Assembly: GCF_900182635.1 (NCBI RefSeq)
Contig: NZ_FXTD01000001.1
Location: 186,001 to 250,000 of the forward strand
Direction: 5' to 3'
Length of the DNA stretch: 64,000 bases
Source of the DNA: Halorubrum cibi
GTDB taxonomy: Archaea > Halobacteriota > Halobacteria > Halobacteriales > Haloferacaceae
The notes below the pieces were generated by a model. It was not told the DNA's origin. It did not search any database and worked only from the letters and a program-made list of their open reading frames with translations. The position numbers and the translations under genes were made by a program. Shown piece by piece: positions 53,207 to 61,942 of this stretch; within the stretch, counting starts at the first letter, position 1, and each line of letters begins with the position of its first letter.

Positions 53207-53946
53207 GTGAACGTCTACAGCGCCAACATCATATCGGCCAGACTGTCGTTCCCTACACCATCGATTGGTCTGAAAACCGCGAGACGGTAGGATTGTCAAT
53301 CGATAGTTCTCTGGAATTGACTGTTACAGCCCCGATGACCGCCACGGTAGCCGAAGTGGAGGATGTACTTAAGTCTCGCCAGGAGTGGCTACTACAGAAG
53401 CTCTACGGCCTCCAGGAGCAGGAAGGGCCGCCGTATCCGAAGGAGTACATGACCGGAGAGAAGCTCCAGTATCGGGGGCGACAGTACCCGTTGGAAGTTG
53501 TTGAGGCGGACGTCCCTGAACCCACGCTATCATTCGACGAGCAGACGTTCACCCTTGGAGTCCACCGATTTGACGAAGGCGTAGATGACGTGAGCGTTCG
53601 TCGCAAGCACCAAGCAGTCGTCGACTGGTTTATTGAACATGCAGAAGTAGAACTTCCGGATCGAGTGTCGCGGTTTGAATCGAGATTGGGGATCGACGAC
53701 GTGCCAGTATGGGTCGGGGAAATCGACGGTCGGTGGGGTGAATACGACAGCGGAACCGTTCGCCTCAATTGGCGATTGATCCGAGCACCTGTTCGAATCC
53801 AGGATTACGTCATCGTTCACGAGCTGGCTCATTCGGTACATAATGAGCACTCTGGCGCGTTCTGGAACACCGTGGGTGCTCTCATCCCGGATTATGAGGA
53901 CCGCCGAGAATGGCTCCGAGTAAACGGAAACTCTCTGACCATCTAA
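53203..53946 (+). CDS. YgjP-like metallopeptidase (DUF45)
   Basis: The 247-residue protein carries the zinc motif VIVHELAHSVHNEHSGAFW (His206, Glu207, His210) and the preceding WGEYDSGTVRLNWRLIRAPV of the YgjP/DUF45 family. Such genes often accompany type I R-M operons in bacteria and archaea. Here it is translationally coupled to hsdR, which suggests control of HsdR stability (proteolytic restriction alleviation), but this role is inference. No signal peptide is present, so it is cytoplasmic. Confidence 0.92.
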   Translation: MSERLQRQHHIGQTVVPYTIDWSENRETVGLSIDSSLELTVTAPMTATVAEVEDVLKSRQEWLLQKLYGLQEQEGPPYPKEYMTGEKLQYRGRQYPLEVVEADVPEPTLSFDEQTFTLGVHRFDEGVDDVSVRRKHQAVVDWFIEHAEVELPDRVSRFESRLGIDDVPVWVGEIDGRWGEYDSGTVRLNWRLIRAPVRIQDYVIVHELAHSVHNEHSGAFWNTVGALIPDYEDRREWLRVNGNSLTI

Positions 53947-54049
53947 TTACCACTTAGTTCAATCTTAGCCACGGGACGACGTTTTGATACTGATGATCAA
54001 TAATCGATTACGAGCCCCAGAGGGTGAAGATCCGGACACTACGCCGTTC

Positions 54050-54625
54050 TCAGCCGATGAACGACTGAATCCGCTCGATGGCTGGCTCGATGTCGTTGAA
54101 TCCGCGAAGTCCTTGGATTACGAACCGTCCAGTCGAGAACAGTAGGAACGTTACCGGTGGCTCATCGAGTTTGATGATGGCGGCGGGGAATTGCTCAGGT
54201 TCATATTCGACATCGACGCCATGCTCACCGATCTCGATAGATAGTGATTCCAGTTTGAGTGGCTTCCCGAGATCACCGCTCACAGCGATGTTAGTGATCT
54301 CCGGCCCGTCAACCAGTTCCGCGTCGTGGTCAATCGCAGTCACACGTTTGATAACCGTCTCGACGTGCTCGCGGGCTTCCTCGGATGACTTACTTCCGTA
54401 GACGAGAATCCGCTTTTCAGACCAGTCACGGCCAGTAGCTATTACACGTACATTTGAGTTGTCTGGAGTAAACTTGTGTCCAGAGTCTGTACGCTTGAAG
54501 CCGTCAAGCATCTCCAATTTCGTCGGGTCCATGCGGACGATGGCCTTGTGCATCATCGAGTGAGGCGTGTACTCGACGCCATCCGCGGTTTCGTAAGATT
54601 CGGCCTCACTCGTTGTACCAGTCAC
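54050..54625 (-). CDS. tbp: Divergent TATA-binding protein paralogue
   Basis: The 191-residue protein has the two-repeat saddle of TBP. The second repeat is well kept: ITNIAVSGDLGKPLKLESLS, VEYEPEQFPAAIIKL, VTFLLFSTGRFVIQGLRG. The first repeat is eroded (VEYTPHSMMHKAIVRMDPTK, then NVRVIATGRDWSEKRILVYG), with the DNA-wedging Phe/Leu positions not evident. GTG at 54625 is proposed because it gives normal TBP length and leaves room for a TATA box (CTTATTGCC near 54646); an upstream start at 54829 would overlap the next gene. It may act as an alternate or inhibitory TBP for element genes. Confidence 0.82.
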   Translation of the reverse strand: MTGTTSEAESYETADGVEYTPHSMMHKAIVRMDPTKLEMLDGFKRTDSGHKFTPDNSNVRVIATGRDWSEKRILVYGSKSSEEAREHVETVIKRVTAIDHDAELVDGPEITNIAVSGDLGKPLKLESLSIEIGEHGVDVEYEPEQFPAAIIKLDEPPVTFLLFSTGRFVIQGLRGFNDIEPAIERIQSFIG

Positions 54626-54805
54626 GATGTAGTATTTCGGGCAATAAGGCCTAAGACCACCGGTTGATGTTGAGTCCACTGAGCCAGAGTCGTGGAACCG
54701 ATAGACGAGAGACCGAATCCATGCCACCAGCAAGGTCGGCTCGGACTCCGAACACCCCGAGAAGCGTCCCTCACGGTTTTGGCCTCCGGTCACTTCTTTG
54801 CGGAT

Positions 54806-55768
54806 ATGACGTTCAGTGGCTCGTGGCACAGACTCCTTGACGAACTCGACGATCTCCCCGAGGGAGCGACGCTAATCACGCCCCTGTCGCACAAGCGATT
54901 CCGGATCGACGACGTACAGGAGCAACGCGTCATCATCACCGGAGAGAGCACAGACGAGAAGCGACCACTCCAGCGTGACCAATTCGAGACGTTGTACCGA
55001 CGTATCACCGACGAGCCGGGGGGCTTCGAACTTGACCGGCTCCCAACTGACGCGGACCCGTACCCGGCGGTGTTGAGCCTACATCCCAAGTTCGAGATCG
55101 ACGAGGACGCGGGTGTGATCACCGAGATGGACAGCCCGACCTCAACACAGATTCTCGATAACGATGCCGAGCCCGAAGAACGGTCAGAACCGGATTTGGA
55201 CGTGTATGCGGACTCACTGCTGCTCGTAGACGCCCTCGAACGCCACGACGTGACCACGTTGTCGGAAATGGAGACGGACGCCCTGGTGAACCTCTACACG
55301 CTGTTGTCGGATGTTCAGCGCAACGCTAACGACCTCCGCCAGGACGTCGCTGAGGTGCTCCTGACCCGGCTTCACCACGATCGTCCGGTGAGCGGTCCGT
55401 TTGGCTCTGTTCAGCGCACGACCCGTCGCAATCGGTCGCTGAAAGATGAGGATGAGGTGCTGGCGAAACTGGAGGCTGAAGGGATCGACCGCGAGCGTGT
55501 GACGGGCATTGACCGGAGCGAGGTCGACGACGCGTTAGAGGTCACAGACTTGTCCGAGACGGACGTGTACGACATCGAGGAGAGCGAGTACGTCCGCAAA
55601 GCCGACGTCGACGAGGAGGTCAAGGAGACACGCCTCCAGGGCCTCAAGGAGCAACTCGCGGCTACGGAGGGAGAACAGGCTGAAGAGCTGCGTCAGGAGA
55701 TTGAAAATCTGGAGGATCGCATTGACGAGCTCACGAGCTTTCGGACAGGAACAGAAGTCCACGAGTGA
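54806..55768 (+). CDS. Acidic coiled-coil protein of unknown function
   Basis: The 320-residue protein starts MTFSGSWHRLLDELDDLPEG, with a small beta-rich N-terminal domain (about 1-95: TLITPLSHKRFRIDDVQEQR, VIITGES), a conserved-looking AVLSLHPKFEIDEDAGVI segment, a helical middle, and a long C-terminal coiled coil (about 260-315, EEVKETRLQGLKEQLAATEG). It faces the TBP-like gene across 180 bases. Not recognised. ATG at 54806 is preferred over an ATG 38 codons upstream because that extension overlaps the divergent promoter. Confidence 0.7.
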   Translation: MTFSGSWHRLLDELDDLPEGATLITPLSHKRFRIDDVQEQRVIITGESTDEKRPLQRDQFETLYRRITDEPGGFELDRLPTDADPYPAVLSLHPKFEIDEDAGVITEMDSPTSTQILDNDAEPEERSEPDLDVYADSLLLVDALERHDVTTLSEMETDALVNLYTLLSDVQRNANDLRQDVAEVLLTRLHHDRPVSGPFGSVQRTTRRNRSLKDEDEVLAKLEAEGIDRERVTGIDRSEVDDALEVTDLSETDVYDIEESEYVRKADVDEEVKETRLQGLKEQLAATEGEQAEELRQEIENLEDRIDELTSFRTGTEVHE

Positions 55769-56258
55769 GATGTCGGGTTCGTTTCTTCGGTTGAATCTGG
55801 GTATAGCCTCAGAGTAGTATTATCGGGGAGACCGAGGAGGTGCCACTCACAAACGGTTGACAGATAGTGACGGTCTGCGTCTGAACTGACTCCCCTCTAT
55901 TATCCTGCACGTACGTACTTACGCGCAAATATGTACGTACGGCCGCAGTCTATCGGTTTCTGAAATGGATTATATACTACCGATGGAGATTTCGCCCGAC
56001 ACTCCCCGACTCCTTCTCAATAAAGAGGTCGTGAGTGAAACTCACCGGCAAAAGAAGGAGGGTATTTCAATACTTTTGCTACCGGCGAGAGAGCACACTA
56101 CGCGTAACCGCCACATGGTAGCTCCAGGGGGATGAGACATCATCCACGCGGACCGGCATAGGTTGCCGATAGACCTCACCAAGTCACTGTCGCTGTGGAG
56201 AATGACGGTATAAGCACCCCTACGCCGTCTGCGATATACGGAGAAAGCGGCCTCGGGA
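55769..56258. other. Right end of the element, non-coding
   Basis: There is no credible gene. Two self-complementary GTACGTAC boxes, 55911-55918 and 55933-55940, lie 22 bases apart and resemble an operator or recombination arm site. The remainder is mixed AT/GC with no other clear repeats. Confidence 0.5.
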
Positions 56259-56291
56259 TGGACTCGCGGGGATTTGAACCCCGGGCCTCTT
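56259..56291 (-). repeat. Right attachment repeat (inside the intact tRNA-Ala)
   Basis: These 33 bases equal 35999-36031 and form the 3' part of the functional tRNA-Ala gene. Crossing-over within the repeat would release a circle of about 20.26 kb. Confidence 0.93.
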
Positions 56292-56330
56292 CCTTGCGAA
56301 GGAAGCGATCTGCCGCTGATCTACGAGCCC
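56259..56330 (-). tRNA. tRNA-Ala (CGC)
   Basis: The 72-nt minus-strand tRNA has acceptor GGGCTCG with CGAGTCC and discriminator A. The G3:U70 pair, the alanine identity element, is visible. The anticodon loop TTCGCAA gives CGC. The T-arm is CGGGGTTCAAATCCCCG. CCA is not encoded. The gene stayed intact because the element's attachment sequence restores its 3' end. Confidence 0.97.
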
Positions 56331-56604
56331 GCACCCGAAACCAGTCCCCGTCCGTACTTGTACCTTACTTTTCGTCGATCCGCGAGCGAGAGGTTCACAC
56401 CCGACGAGCCGGTCCGTCAGCCCGCCGGCCTGCGGCGATCGAGGGGCTCGCCGCGACCGCCGCGACCGACGCCCTTAGGTGAGAGCCGGTCGGAGTTCGA
56501 CACGAAACGAGAGGATCGCATCGGGCGATCCCATACTACGTAACGATTTTGAGAAGCATCGCATATTCGTTATGCTTTTGCGTGCGGAGGTTCTCGATCG
56601 AGGT

Positions 56605-57387
56605 ATGTCAGAAGCGACGGCGGCGGCCGATCCGGCGGCGATGGCGGCGTTGAAACACGTCGCGCTCGCGGGCGGGTTGACTGAGACGAAGGTGTCGTGT
56701 GCGGCGCTCGGTGACCGCCTCGACGCGTCGACACAGACCGCCTCCAGACGCCTCCAGACGCTCGAGTCCGCGGGACTGCTCGAACGCGACGTGGTCGGCG
56801 ACGGCCAGTGGATCCGGATCACCGACGCGGGTGAGGCCGCCCTGCGCGGCGAGTACGCCGACTACCGTCGACTCTTCGAGAGCGACGTCGAACTCGTGCT
56901 TCGGGGATCGGTCACCGGCGGGATGGGCGAGGGCCGCCACTACATCACCCTGCCGGGGTACGCGAAGCAGTTCGCTTCCCGGCTGGGGTACGAGCCGTTC
57001 CCCGGCACGCTCAACCTCGAACTCGACGAGGAGAGCGTTCGTCGACGCGGCGAGATCGCGGGGATCGACGCCGTCCCGATCGACGCCTGGGAGGACGAGG
57101 ACCGCACCTACGGCGCGGCCGCGTGCTACGCGGTCACGCTCGTCGCCGACGGCGGCCGCTACGAGGACGCCCACGCGATCGTGCCCGACCGCACCCACCA
57201 CGACGACGACAAGCTCGAGGTGATCGCCCCCGACGAACTCCGGGCGGAACTCGACCTCGCGGACGGCGACGCGGTCGAGGTCCGCGTCGAGGCGACCTCG
57301 CGCGCGGACGCGCTCGACGAAGCGGACGAGATCGCGGATTCGAGTGGATCGGAGAATCCCGACGAGCCGCTCGGGGAGGTGGCCTGA
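56605..57387 (+). CDS. ribK: CTP-dependent riboflavin kinase with N-terminal winged helix
   Basis: The 260-residue protein has an N-terminal winged-helix domain (about 10-92: VSCAALGDRLDASTQTASRR, LQTLESAGLLERD) fused to the archaeal riboflavin kinase barrel (about 95-225: GSVTGGMGEGRHYITLPGYA, EPFPGTLNLEL). It makes FMN from riboflavin with CTP. The fused wHTH suggests autoregulation (RbkR-type regulator). An acidic tail (230-260) follows. ATG at 56605 opens MSEATAAADPAA. The gene overlaps ribB by one base (TGATG). Confidence 0.95.
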   Translation: MSEATAAADPAAMAALKHVALAGGLTETKVSCAALGDRLDASTQTASRRLQTLESAGLLERDVVGDGQWIRITDAGEAALRGEYADYRRLFESDVELVLRGSVTGGMGEGRHYITLPGYAKQFASRLGYEPFPGTLNLELDEESVRRRGEIAGIDAVPIDAWEDEDRTYGAAACYAVTLVADGGRYEDAHAIVPDRTHHDDDKLEVIAPDELRAELDLADGDAVEVRVEATSRADALDEADEIADSSGSENPDEPLGEVA

Positions 57388-58163
57388 TGCGCGCCGACGC
57401 CGAGGGTCCGGAAGCGGAACCGGACCCGGCCGACGCGCCGGTCGGAGTCGGTGACGCCGACGTGGACGCGGACGTCGAGGCGGAAACTGACGCCGACGCG
57501 ACCGCGGCGGTCGACCGCGCGTTGGCGGCGTTCCGCGCCGGCGACCCGGTCTGCGTCCACGACTTCGCGGACCGCGAGGGCGAGACGGACGTCGTCTACC
57601 CCGCGGGCGCGGTGGACGCCGCGGCCGTGGCGCACATGCGAAACGACGCCGGCGGGCTGATCTGCGTCGCCGTCGACGACGCGGTCGCCGACGCGTTCGG
57701 GCTCCCGTTCCTCGCGGACGCGCTCGATCACCCCGCGGTGAACGACGACCCTGCCTACGACGACCGCTCCTCCTTCTCGCTGCCGGTCAACCACCGCGAG
57801 ACGTTCACGGGGATCACGGACGCGGACCGCGCGCTGACGATCACCGAAGTGGCGAACGCAGCGGCGGCGGCCGCCGCCGACCCGGAGGGGTACACCCCCG
57901 AGGACTTCGCGGCGTCGTTCCGCGCGCCCGGCCACGTCCACGTCCTGCGCGGCGCGGTCGACGGGCTCACGGAGCGCGTCGGTCACACCGAACTCGGGCT
58001 GGCGCTCGCTGCGGCCGTCGACGCCCCGCCCGCCGCCGTGGTGTGCGAGATGCTCGACGACGAGACCGGCGACGCGCTCGCGCCCGAGGACGCCGCCGCC
58101 TACGCGGATCGACGTGGGATCCCCTACGTCGAGGGCGCAGCCCTCGTCGAGGCGCTCCGGTAA
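57387..58163 (+). CDS. ribB: 3,4-dihydroxy-2-butanone 4-phosphate synthase
   Basis: The 258-residue enzyme converts ribulose 5-phosphate to formate and the four-carbon precursor of riboflavin. Signatures are DPVCVHDFADREGETDVVYP, then SLPVNHRETFTGITDADRALT and the HTELGLALAAAV region. A 35-residue Asp/Ala-rich extension precedes the fold. It is coupled to ribK, so the two encode the start and end of FMN synthesis. In most species the acidic loop is EREGE; here it is DREGE. Confidence 0.95.
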   Translation: MRADAEGPEAEPDPADAPVGVGDADVDADVEAETDADATAAVDRALAAFRAGDPVCVHDFADREGETDVVYPAGAVDAAAVAHMRNDAGGLICVAVDDAVADAFGLPFLADALDHPAVNDDPAYDDRSSFSLPVNHRETFTGITDADRALTITEVANAAAAAAADPEGYTPEDFAASFRAPGHVHVLRGAVDGLTERVGHTELGLALAAAVDAPPAAVVCEMLDDETGDALAPEDAAAYADRRGIPYVEGAALVEALR

Positions 58164-58270
58164 CGTCGGCAGTGTCGTCCGTGAGGCTCACTCCGTTCGC
58201 GAAAACGTAGATCCGGCGGATCGGGGTGGTATGTCATAATTTTAAGCCCGGACGTCTCGACTCCGGTAGT

Positions 58271-59200
58271 ATGGGATTCGACGAGATGGACGTCGATACG
58301 ATCTGGAAGAACGGGGAGTTCCTCGACTGGGAGGACGCGACCACGCACGTTCTCACGCACGCGCTCCACTACGGCACCGGCGTGTTCGAGGGACTCCGGA
58401 GCTACGAGACCGAGCAGGGTCCCGCGATCTTCCGGCTTGAGGAGCACCTCGACCGGCTCTTCGACTCCGCGAAGATGTACGACATGGAGATCGACCACTC
58501 CCGCGAGGAGATCACGGAGGCGATCGTCGAACTCCTCGATCGACAGGACCTCACCTCCTGTTACATCCGGCCGATCGCCTACTACGGCTACGACTCGCTC
58601 GGCGTCTCGCCGGGCGACTGCCCGACCGACCTCGTGCTCGCCGCCTGGCCGTGGGGGACGTACCTCGGCGAGGAGGCCTTAGAGGAGGGCGTCGACGTGA
58701 TGGTCTCCTCCTGGCGGAAACACGCCTCCTCGCAGGTCCCCACGAACGTGAAGACCACCGGTCTCTACGTCAACTCCATGCTGGCGGGCGAGGAGGCCCG
58801 CCGGAACGGCTACGTCGAGGCGATCGTCTTGAACAAGGAGGGGAACGTCGCGGAGGGTCCCGGCGAGAACGTGTTCATGGTCAACGACGGCGAGGTGTAC
58901 ACCACCGGCCAGGCGCAGTCGATCCTCGAGGGCATCACCCGCGACACCGTGATCACGCTGGCCGAGGAGCGCGGCTACACCGTCCACGACGAGGCCGTCA
59001 TCTCGCGGGGGCAGCTGTACACCGCCGACGAGCTGTTCTTCACCGGCTCGGCCGCCGAGGTGACGCCGATCCGCTCGGTCGACGACACGGAGATCGGAAG
59101 CGGCACGCGCGGTCCGGTGACCGAGGAGCTTCAGGAGGCGTTCTTCGAGGTCATCGAGCGTCGGACGGACGACCACGACGAGTGGTTCACGTACCTCTAA
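58271..59200 (+). CDS. ilvE: Branched-chain amino acid aminotransferase
   Basis: The 309-residue fold-type IV PLP enzyme contains the start MDVDTIWKNGEFLDWEDATT, LTHALHYGTGVFEGLRSYE, the PLP-lysine region NVKTTGLYVNSMLA, and EAIVLNKEGNVAEGPGENVF. It interconverts branched-chain amino acids and 2-oxo acids. ATG at 58271 gives the canonical N-terminus. ATAATTTTAAGC at about 58235-58245 is a probable TATA region. Confidence 0.95.
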   Translation: MGFDEMDVDTIWKNGEFLDWEDATTHVLTHALHYGTGVFEGLRSYETEQGPAIFRLEEHLDRLFDSAKMYDMEIDHSREEITEAIVELLDRQDLTSCYIRPIAYYGYDSLGVSPGDCPTDLVLAAWPWGTYLGEEALEEGVDVMVSSWRKHASSQVPTNVKTTGLYVNSMLAGEEARRNGYVEAIVLNKEGNVAEGPGENVFMVNDGEVYTTGQAQSILEGITRDTVITLAEERGYTVHDEAVISRGQLYTADELFFTGSAAEVTPIRSVDDTEIGSGTRGPVTEELQEAFFEVIERRTDDHDEWFTYL

Positions 59201-59231
59201 CTCGGCTCTCGAGCCGGTAGCCCGGGATAGC

Positions 59232-59945
59232 TCACGATCCGCCGGCCGGGTTCGACCCGTCGTCGCCGTCGGATCGGTCCGCAGCGGTCTTCTCCGGATG
59301 CCCGACGCCGGGGCGGTGGTCCTCGGGGCCGTCGTCGGCGGGCGGGCGCTCCTCCTCGACCGGGATCTGGTGGGCGGACTCGCCGAAGCCGGCCGAGAGG
59401 ATCCGGGTCATTCCCTCCTCGACGCTCTCTCCGGTGTCCTCGACCCGCTCGGGCTCGACCTCGATGACGAAGCCGGTGGTGATGTTCGGCGCGGTCGGCA
59501 TGAAGAGGACGATCTTCCCGTCGCGGGTCTTCTTGCCCGTCCGGAACGCGGTCATCCGGATGCCGGGCCACGTCTCGAGATACACCGGGTTCTGAAGCTC
59601 GTCGGTGCCGGAGATGGCGGTCTCGGCCGCCAGCTTCGAAGCGTTGTACACCACGCGTAACGCGGGGATCCGGTTGATTGTGTCGTCGACTTTCGCCTCC
59701 GCGAGCCGGCCGAGCGTCGTCCGCATGAAGTACCCGACCGCGAGCACGAGCGTCGAGAGGACCGCGATGGCGATGACGACCCGCGAGACCGGCTCCAGCG
59801 GAGCCGGGATCCAGTTCGGCTGGAGCGCGTCGATGAGCGGGATCGACGCGATGTGGAGGTAGATCCACCGAACGACGAGGAGCAGAACGAGGAGGGGGGC
59901 TAACACGATGAGCCCGCTGGCGAAGTCGCGTTTCCACGTGGACAT
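59232..59945 (-). CDS. DUF502 family membrane protein
   Basis: The 237-residue protein has two membrane helices (about 10-30, LIVLAPLLVLLLVVRWIYL, and about 55-75, VVIAIAVLSTLVLAVGYFM). A cytosolic domain follows with the DUF502 signatures INRIPALRVVYNASKLAAET, FRTGKKTRDGKIVLFMPTAP, and NITTGFVIEV. The C-terminus is a low-complexity acidic tail. Function is unknown; in plants a relative (COV/LCV) affects vesicle trafficking, which says little here. Confidence 0.9.
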   Translation of the reverse strand: MSTWKRDFASGLIVLAPLLVLLLVVRWIYLHIASIPLIDALQPNWIPAPLEPVSRVVIAIAVLSTLVLAVGYFMRTTLGRLAEAKVDDTINRIPALRVVYNASKLAAETAISGTDELQNPVYLETWPGIRMTAFRTGKKTRDGKIVLFMPTAPNITTGFVIEVEPERVEDTGESVEEGMTRILSAGFGESAHQIPVEEERPPADDGPEDHRPGVGHPEKTAADRSDGDDGSNPAGGS

Positions 59946-60045
59946 CTATCGTACCGTTATGCGACGGGGACGCTTAAGAGGGCTTCTCATGTCGTGCGAT
60001 CGAGGGATTTCCGTCGGGAGGCGACGAGGAAATGCCGCGAGCGAC

Positions 60046-60885
60046 TCACCGACCGACGATCGCCCGCAGCGCGAACGTCAAGTTCTCCTTGCGCTCGCGC
60101 ACGCGCCGGTAGAAGTACGAGAGCCACTTGTCGCCGTAGGGCGCGTACTGTTTCACGTCGACGCCCCCTCTCGCGAGGTCGCGCTGGGCGTCCTCGCGGA
60201 CGCCCATCAACATCTGGATCTCGTAGTCGGTGCCGTGTTCGACCGCGAGCCGGTTGGCGAGCGAGACCATCTCGGGGTCGTGGCTGCCGACGGCAACGCC
60301 CCGATCGCGGTGCTCGAAGAGGAACTCGATGTCGCCGCGGTACGCTTCGTCGACGTCGGCCTTGTCGGTGTAGGCGATCGACTCGGGCTCGTCGTACGCC
60401 CCCTTCACGAGTCGGATCACTCCGGGGACGTCGATGAGGCGTTCGAGGTCCTCGCGGGTGCGCTTGAGGTTCGACTGGACGCACTGACCGACGCTCCAGG
60501 GGTAGTCGGCCGCGATCGACTCGAAGGCGTCGAGGGTGGCGTCGGTGGTGTCGGCGTCCTCCATGTCACACCAGACGAACGCGCCGTGTTCGTGGGCGTG
60601 CGCGACCAGCTCGCGGTACTGTTCCTCGAAGAGGTCGGCGGAGACGTCGAGGCCGATCTGCGATGGCTTCACTGAGATACACGCGTCGAGGTCCGTGTCG
60701 GCCAGATCATCGAGGAGCCGGCAGTACGCGTCCGCGTCCGCGCGGGCCTCCGCGGGGTCGTCGTAGTGTTCCCCGAGCAGGTTCAGGATGACGGCGATGC
60801 CCTCCTCGTTGCGGGCCCGTGCGTGATCGAGCGCCTCGGGAACGCTCTCGCCGGCGACGAACCGGCGCGCGATCGGGGGGATCAT
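60046..60885 (-). CDS. putA: Proline dehydrogenase
   Basis: The 279-residue FAD-dependent TIM-barrel enzyme oxidises proline to pyrroline-5-carboxylate. Motifs are ACISVKPSQIGLDVS, AFVWCDMEDADTTDATLDAF, VIRLVKGAYDEPESIAY and EIQMLMGVREDAQRDL, then the C-terminal QYAPYGDKWLSYFYRRVRER. It is the monofunctional form; P5C dehydrogenase is elsewhere. The short N-terminus MIPPIARRFVAGESVPEAL is family-like. Confidence 0.95.
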   Translation of the reverse strand: MIPPIARRFVAGESVPEALDHARARNEEGIAVILNLLGEHYDDPAEARADADAYCRLLDDLADTDLDACISVKPSQIGLDVSADLFEEQYRELVAHAHEHGAFVWCDMEDADTTDATLDAFESIAADYPWSVGQCVQSNLKRTREDLERLIDVPGVIRLVKGAYDEPESIAYTDKADVDEAYRGDIEFLFEHRDRGVAVGSHDPEMVSLANRLAVEHGTDYEIQMLMGVREDAQRDLARGGVDVKQYAPYGDKWLSYFYRRVRERKENLTFALRAIVGR

Positions 60886-61027
60886 ACCCGGAGGTGGGTG
60901 TCACCCGACTTGAGCGTTGTCACCCGTCGATCCGCAGGCGTCGAGGGGGCGACCGCCCCGTGGGTCGCATCCGCGGCCTCCTCGTCGGATCCGCGGTTTA
61001 TATGACCCGGACGGGCGTGGGATCGTC

Positions 61028-61570
61028 ATGGTCGGTTCCCTCGTCGCGACCGCGTTCTGGGCGATGGTGCCAGCGTACGTGCCGAACAACGCCGCGGTGC
61101 TCGCCGGGGGCGGCCGCCCCATCGACGGCGGCCGCGAGTGGCGGGGCGCGCGCCTGCTCGGCGACGGGAAGACTTGGCGCGGAACCGCCGTCGGGACGGC
61201 CGTCGGCGTCCTCGTGGCGCTCGGACTCAACGCCGTCGTCGACCCGGCGAGCACCGCTGTCGGGGTGGACCTCCCGACGTTCGAACTTCCCGCGGCGGTC
61301 GCGCTCGCGTTCGGCGCGATGGCGGGTGACATCGGCGCGTCCTTCCTCAAGCGGCGCTCCGGTCGCGAGCGCGGGGCGTCGTTCCCCGGGCTCGACCAGC
61401 TCGACTTCGTCGTCGGCGCGCTGCTCGCCGTCTTCCTCGTCGCACCCGACTGGGCGACGGCCGTCTTCACGCTTCCCGTCCTCGTCGTCGTGGCCGTGAT
61501 GACGCCCCTCCTCCACGTGACGACGAACGTCGCCGCCTACGCGCTCGGATTGAAGAACGAGCCGTGGTGA
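61028..61570 (+). CDS. carS: CDP-archaeol synthase
   Basis: The 180-residue integral membrane enzyme (DUF46) transfers CMP from CTP to archaetidic acid, making CDP-archaeol for ether-lipid head groups. Features are [20 protein letters not shown], then [20 protein letters not shown] and [20 protein letters not shown], with four to five membrane helices. ATG at 61028 starts [13 protein letters not shown]; an upstream GC-rich extension is rejected. TTTATATGACC about 30 bases upstream is a TATA box. Confidence 0.95.
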   Translation: MVGSLVATAFWAMVPAYVPNNAAVLAGGGRPIDGGREWRGARLLGDGKTWRGTAVGTAVGVLVALGLNAVVDPASTAVGVDLPTFELPAAVALAFGAMAGDIGASFLKRRSGRERGASFPGLDQLDFVVGALLAVFLVAPDWATAVFTLPVLVVVAVMTPLLHVTTNVAAYALGLKNEPW

Positions 61571-61651
61571 CGTTTCCGGTCGATCCCGGCTTTCCAATGA
61601 AAGTCCGATTTCCGGGAGAGACGACCCGAACGGAGCGGTCCGCTCGCGTCG

Positions 61652-61942
61652 CTATCGCTTTCGATGGATCGACAGGTCGACGATCACCTGATCGCCGACC
61701 GCAGTGATCGCGTCGCCGGCGATCCTGATGATCTCCTCGTCGATTTCGCGTTCACCGTCCGTGTCACGTTCGATCGGCTCGATCGCGTCGCGTTCGGGTA
61801 CGGGCGGGTCGGGATCGACGAGGAGCGTCTCGAAGTCGCCGGACCGCGGATCGATGGTGAGGTTGTGAACGGTACCGAGTTTCCTGCCGTCTGCGCTGAG
61901 CACCGGCTTTTCGGGGAGGGCGCTCGCGAGGACCGTGGACAT
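61652..61942 (-). CDS. PRC-barrel domain protein
   Basis: The 96-residue protein begins MSTVLASALPEKPVLSADGR and continues KLGTVHNLTIDPRSGDFETL, the PRC beta-barrel pattern found in RimM and photosynthetic reaction-centre H subunits. It ends VGDQVIVDLSIHRKR. Small PRC proteins are common in haloarchaea; one proposed role is as an RNA- or partner-binding module, including a CdpB-like role in cell division. I cannot choose among them. ATG at 61942 avoids a long non-family extension. Confidence 0.87.
   Translation of the reverse strand: MSTVLASALPEKPVLSADGRKLGTVHNLTIDPRSGDFETLLVDPDPPVPERDAIEPIERDTDGEREIDEEIIRIAGDAITAVGDQVIVDLSIHRKR

Larger units (their letters stand above)
35999..56291. mobile_element. 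20-kb integrated element in the tRNA-Ala(CGC) gene
   Basis: Direct 33-base repeats bound the region, a tyrosine integrase lies inside the left end, and the tRNA stays intact at the right end. Inside, coding density and GC fall compared with the flanks. The content is a replication module (SF3 helicase, iteron-like boxes), type I restriction-modification, several nucleases, a homing-endonuclease-like gene, a TBP paralogue and unknowns. No structural virus genes were recognised, so it is best called an integrative plasmid or defence island. Confidence 0.9.

Noticed and set aside
35999-56291. Calling the element a provirus
   Set aside because: No capsid, portal, terminase, tail or spindle-virus coat gene was recognised.
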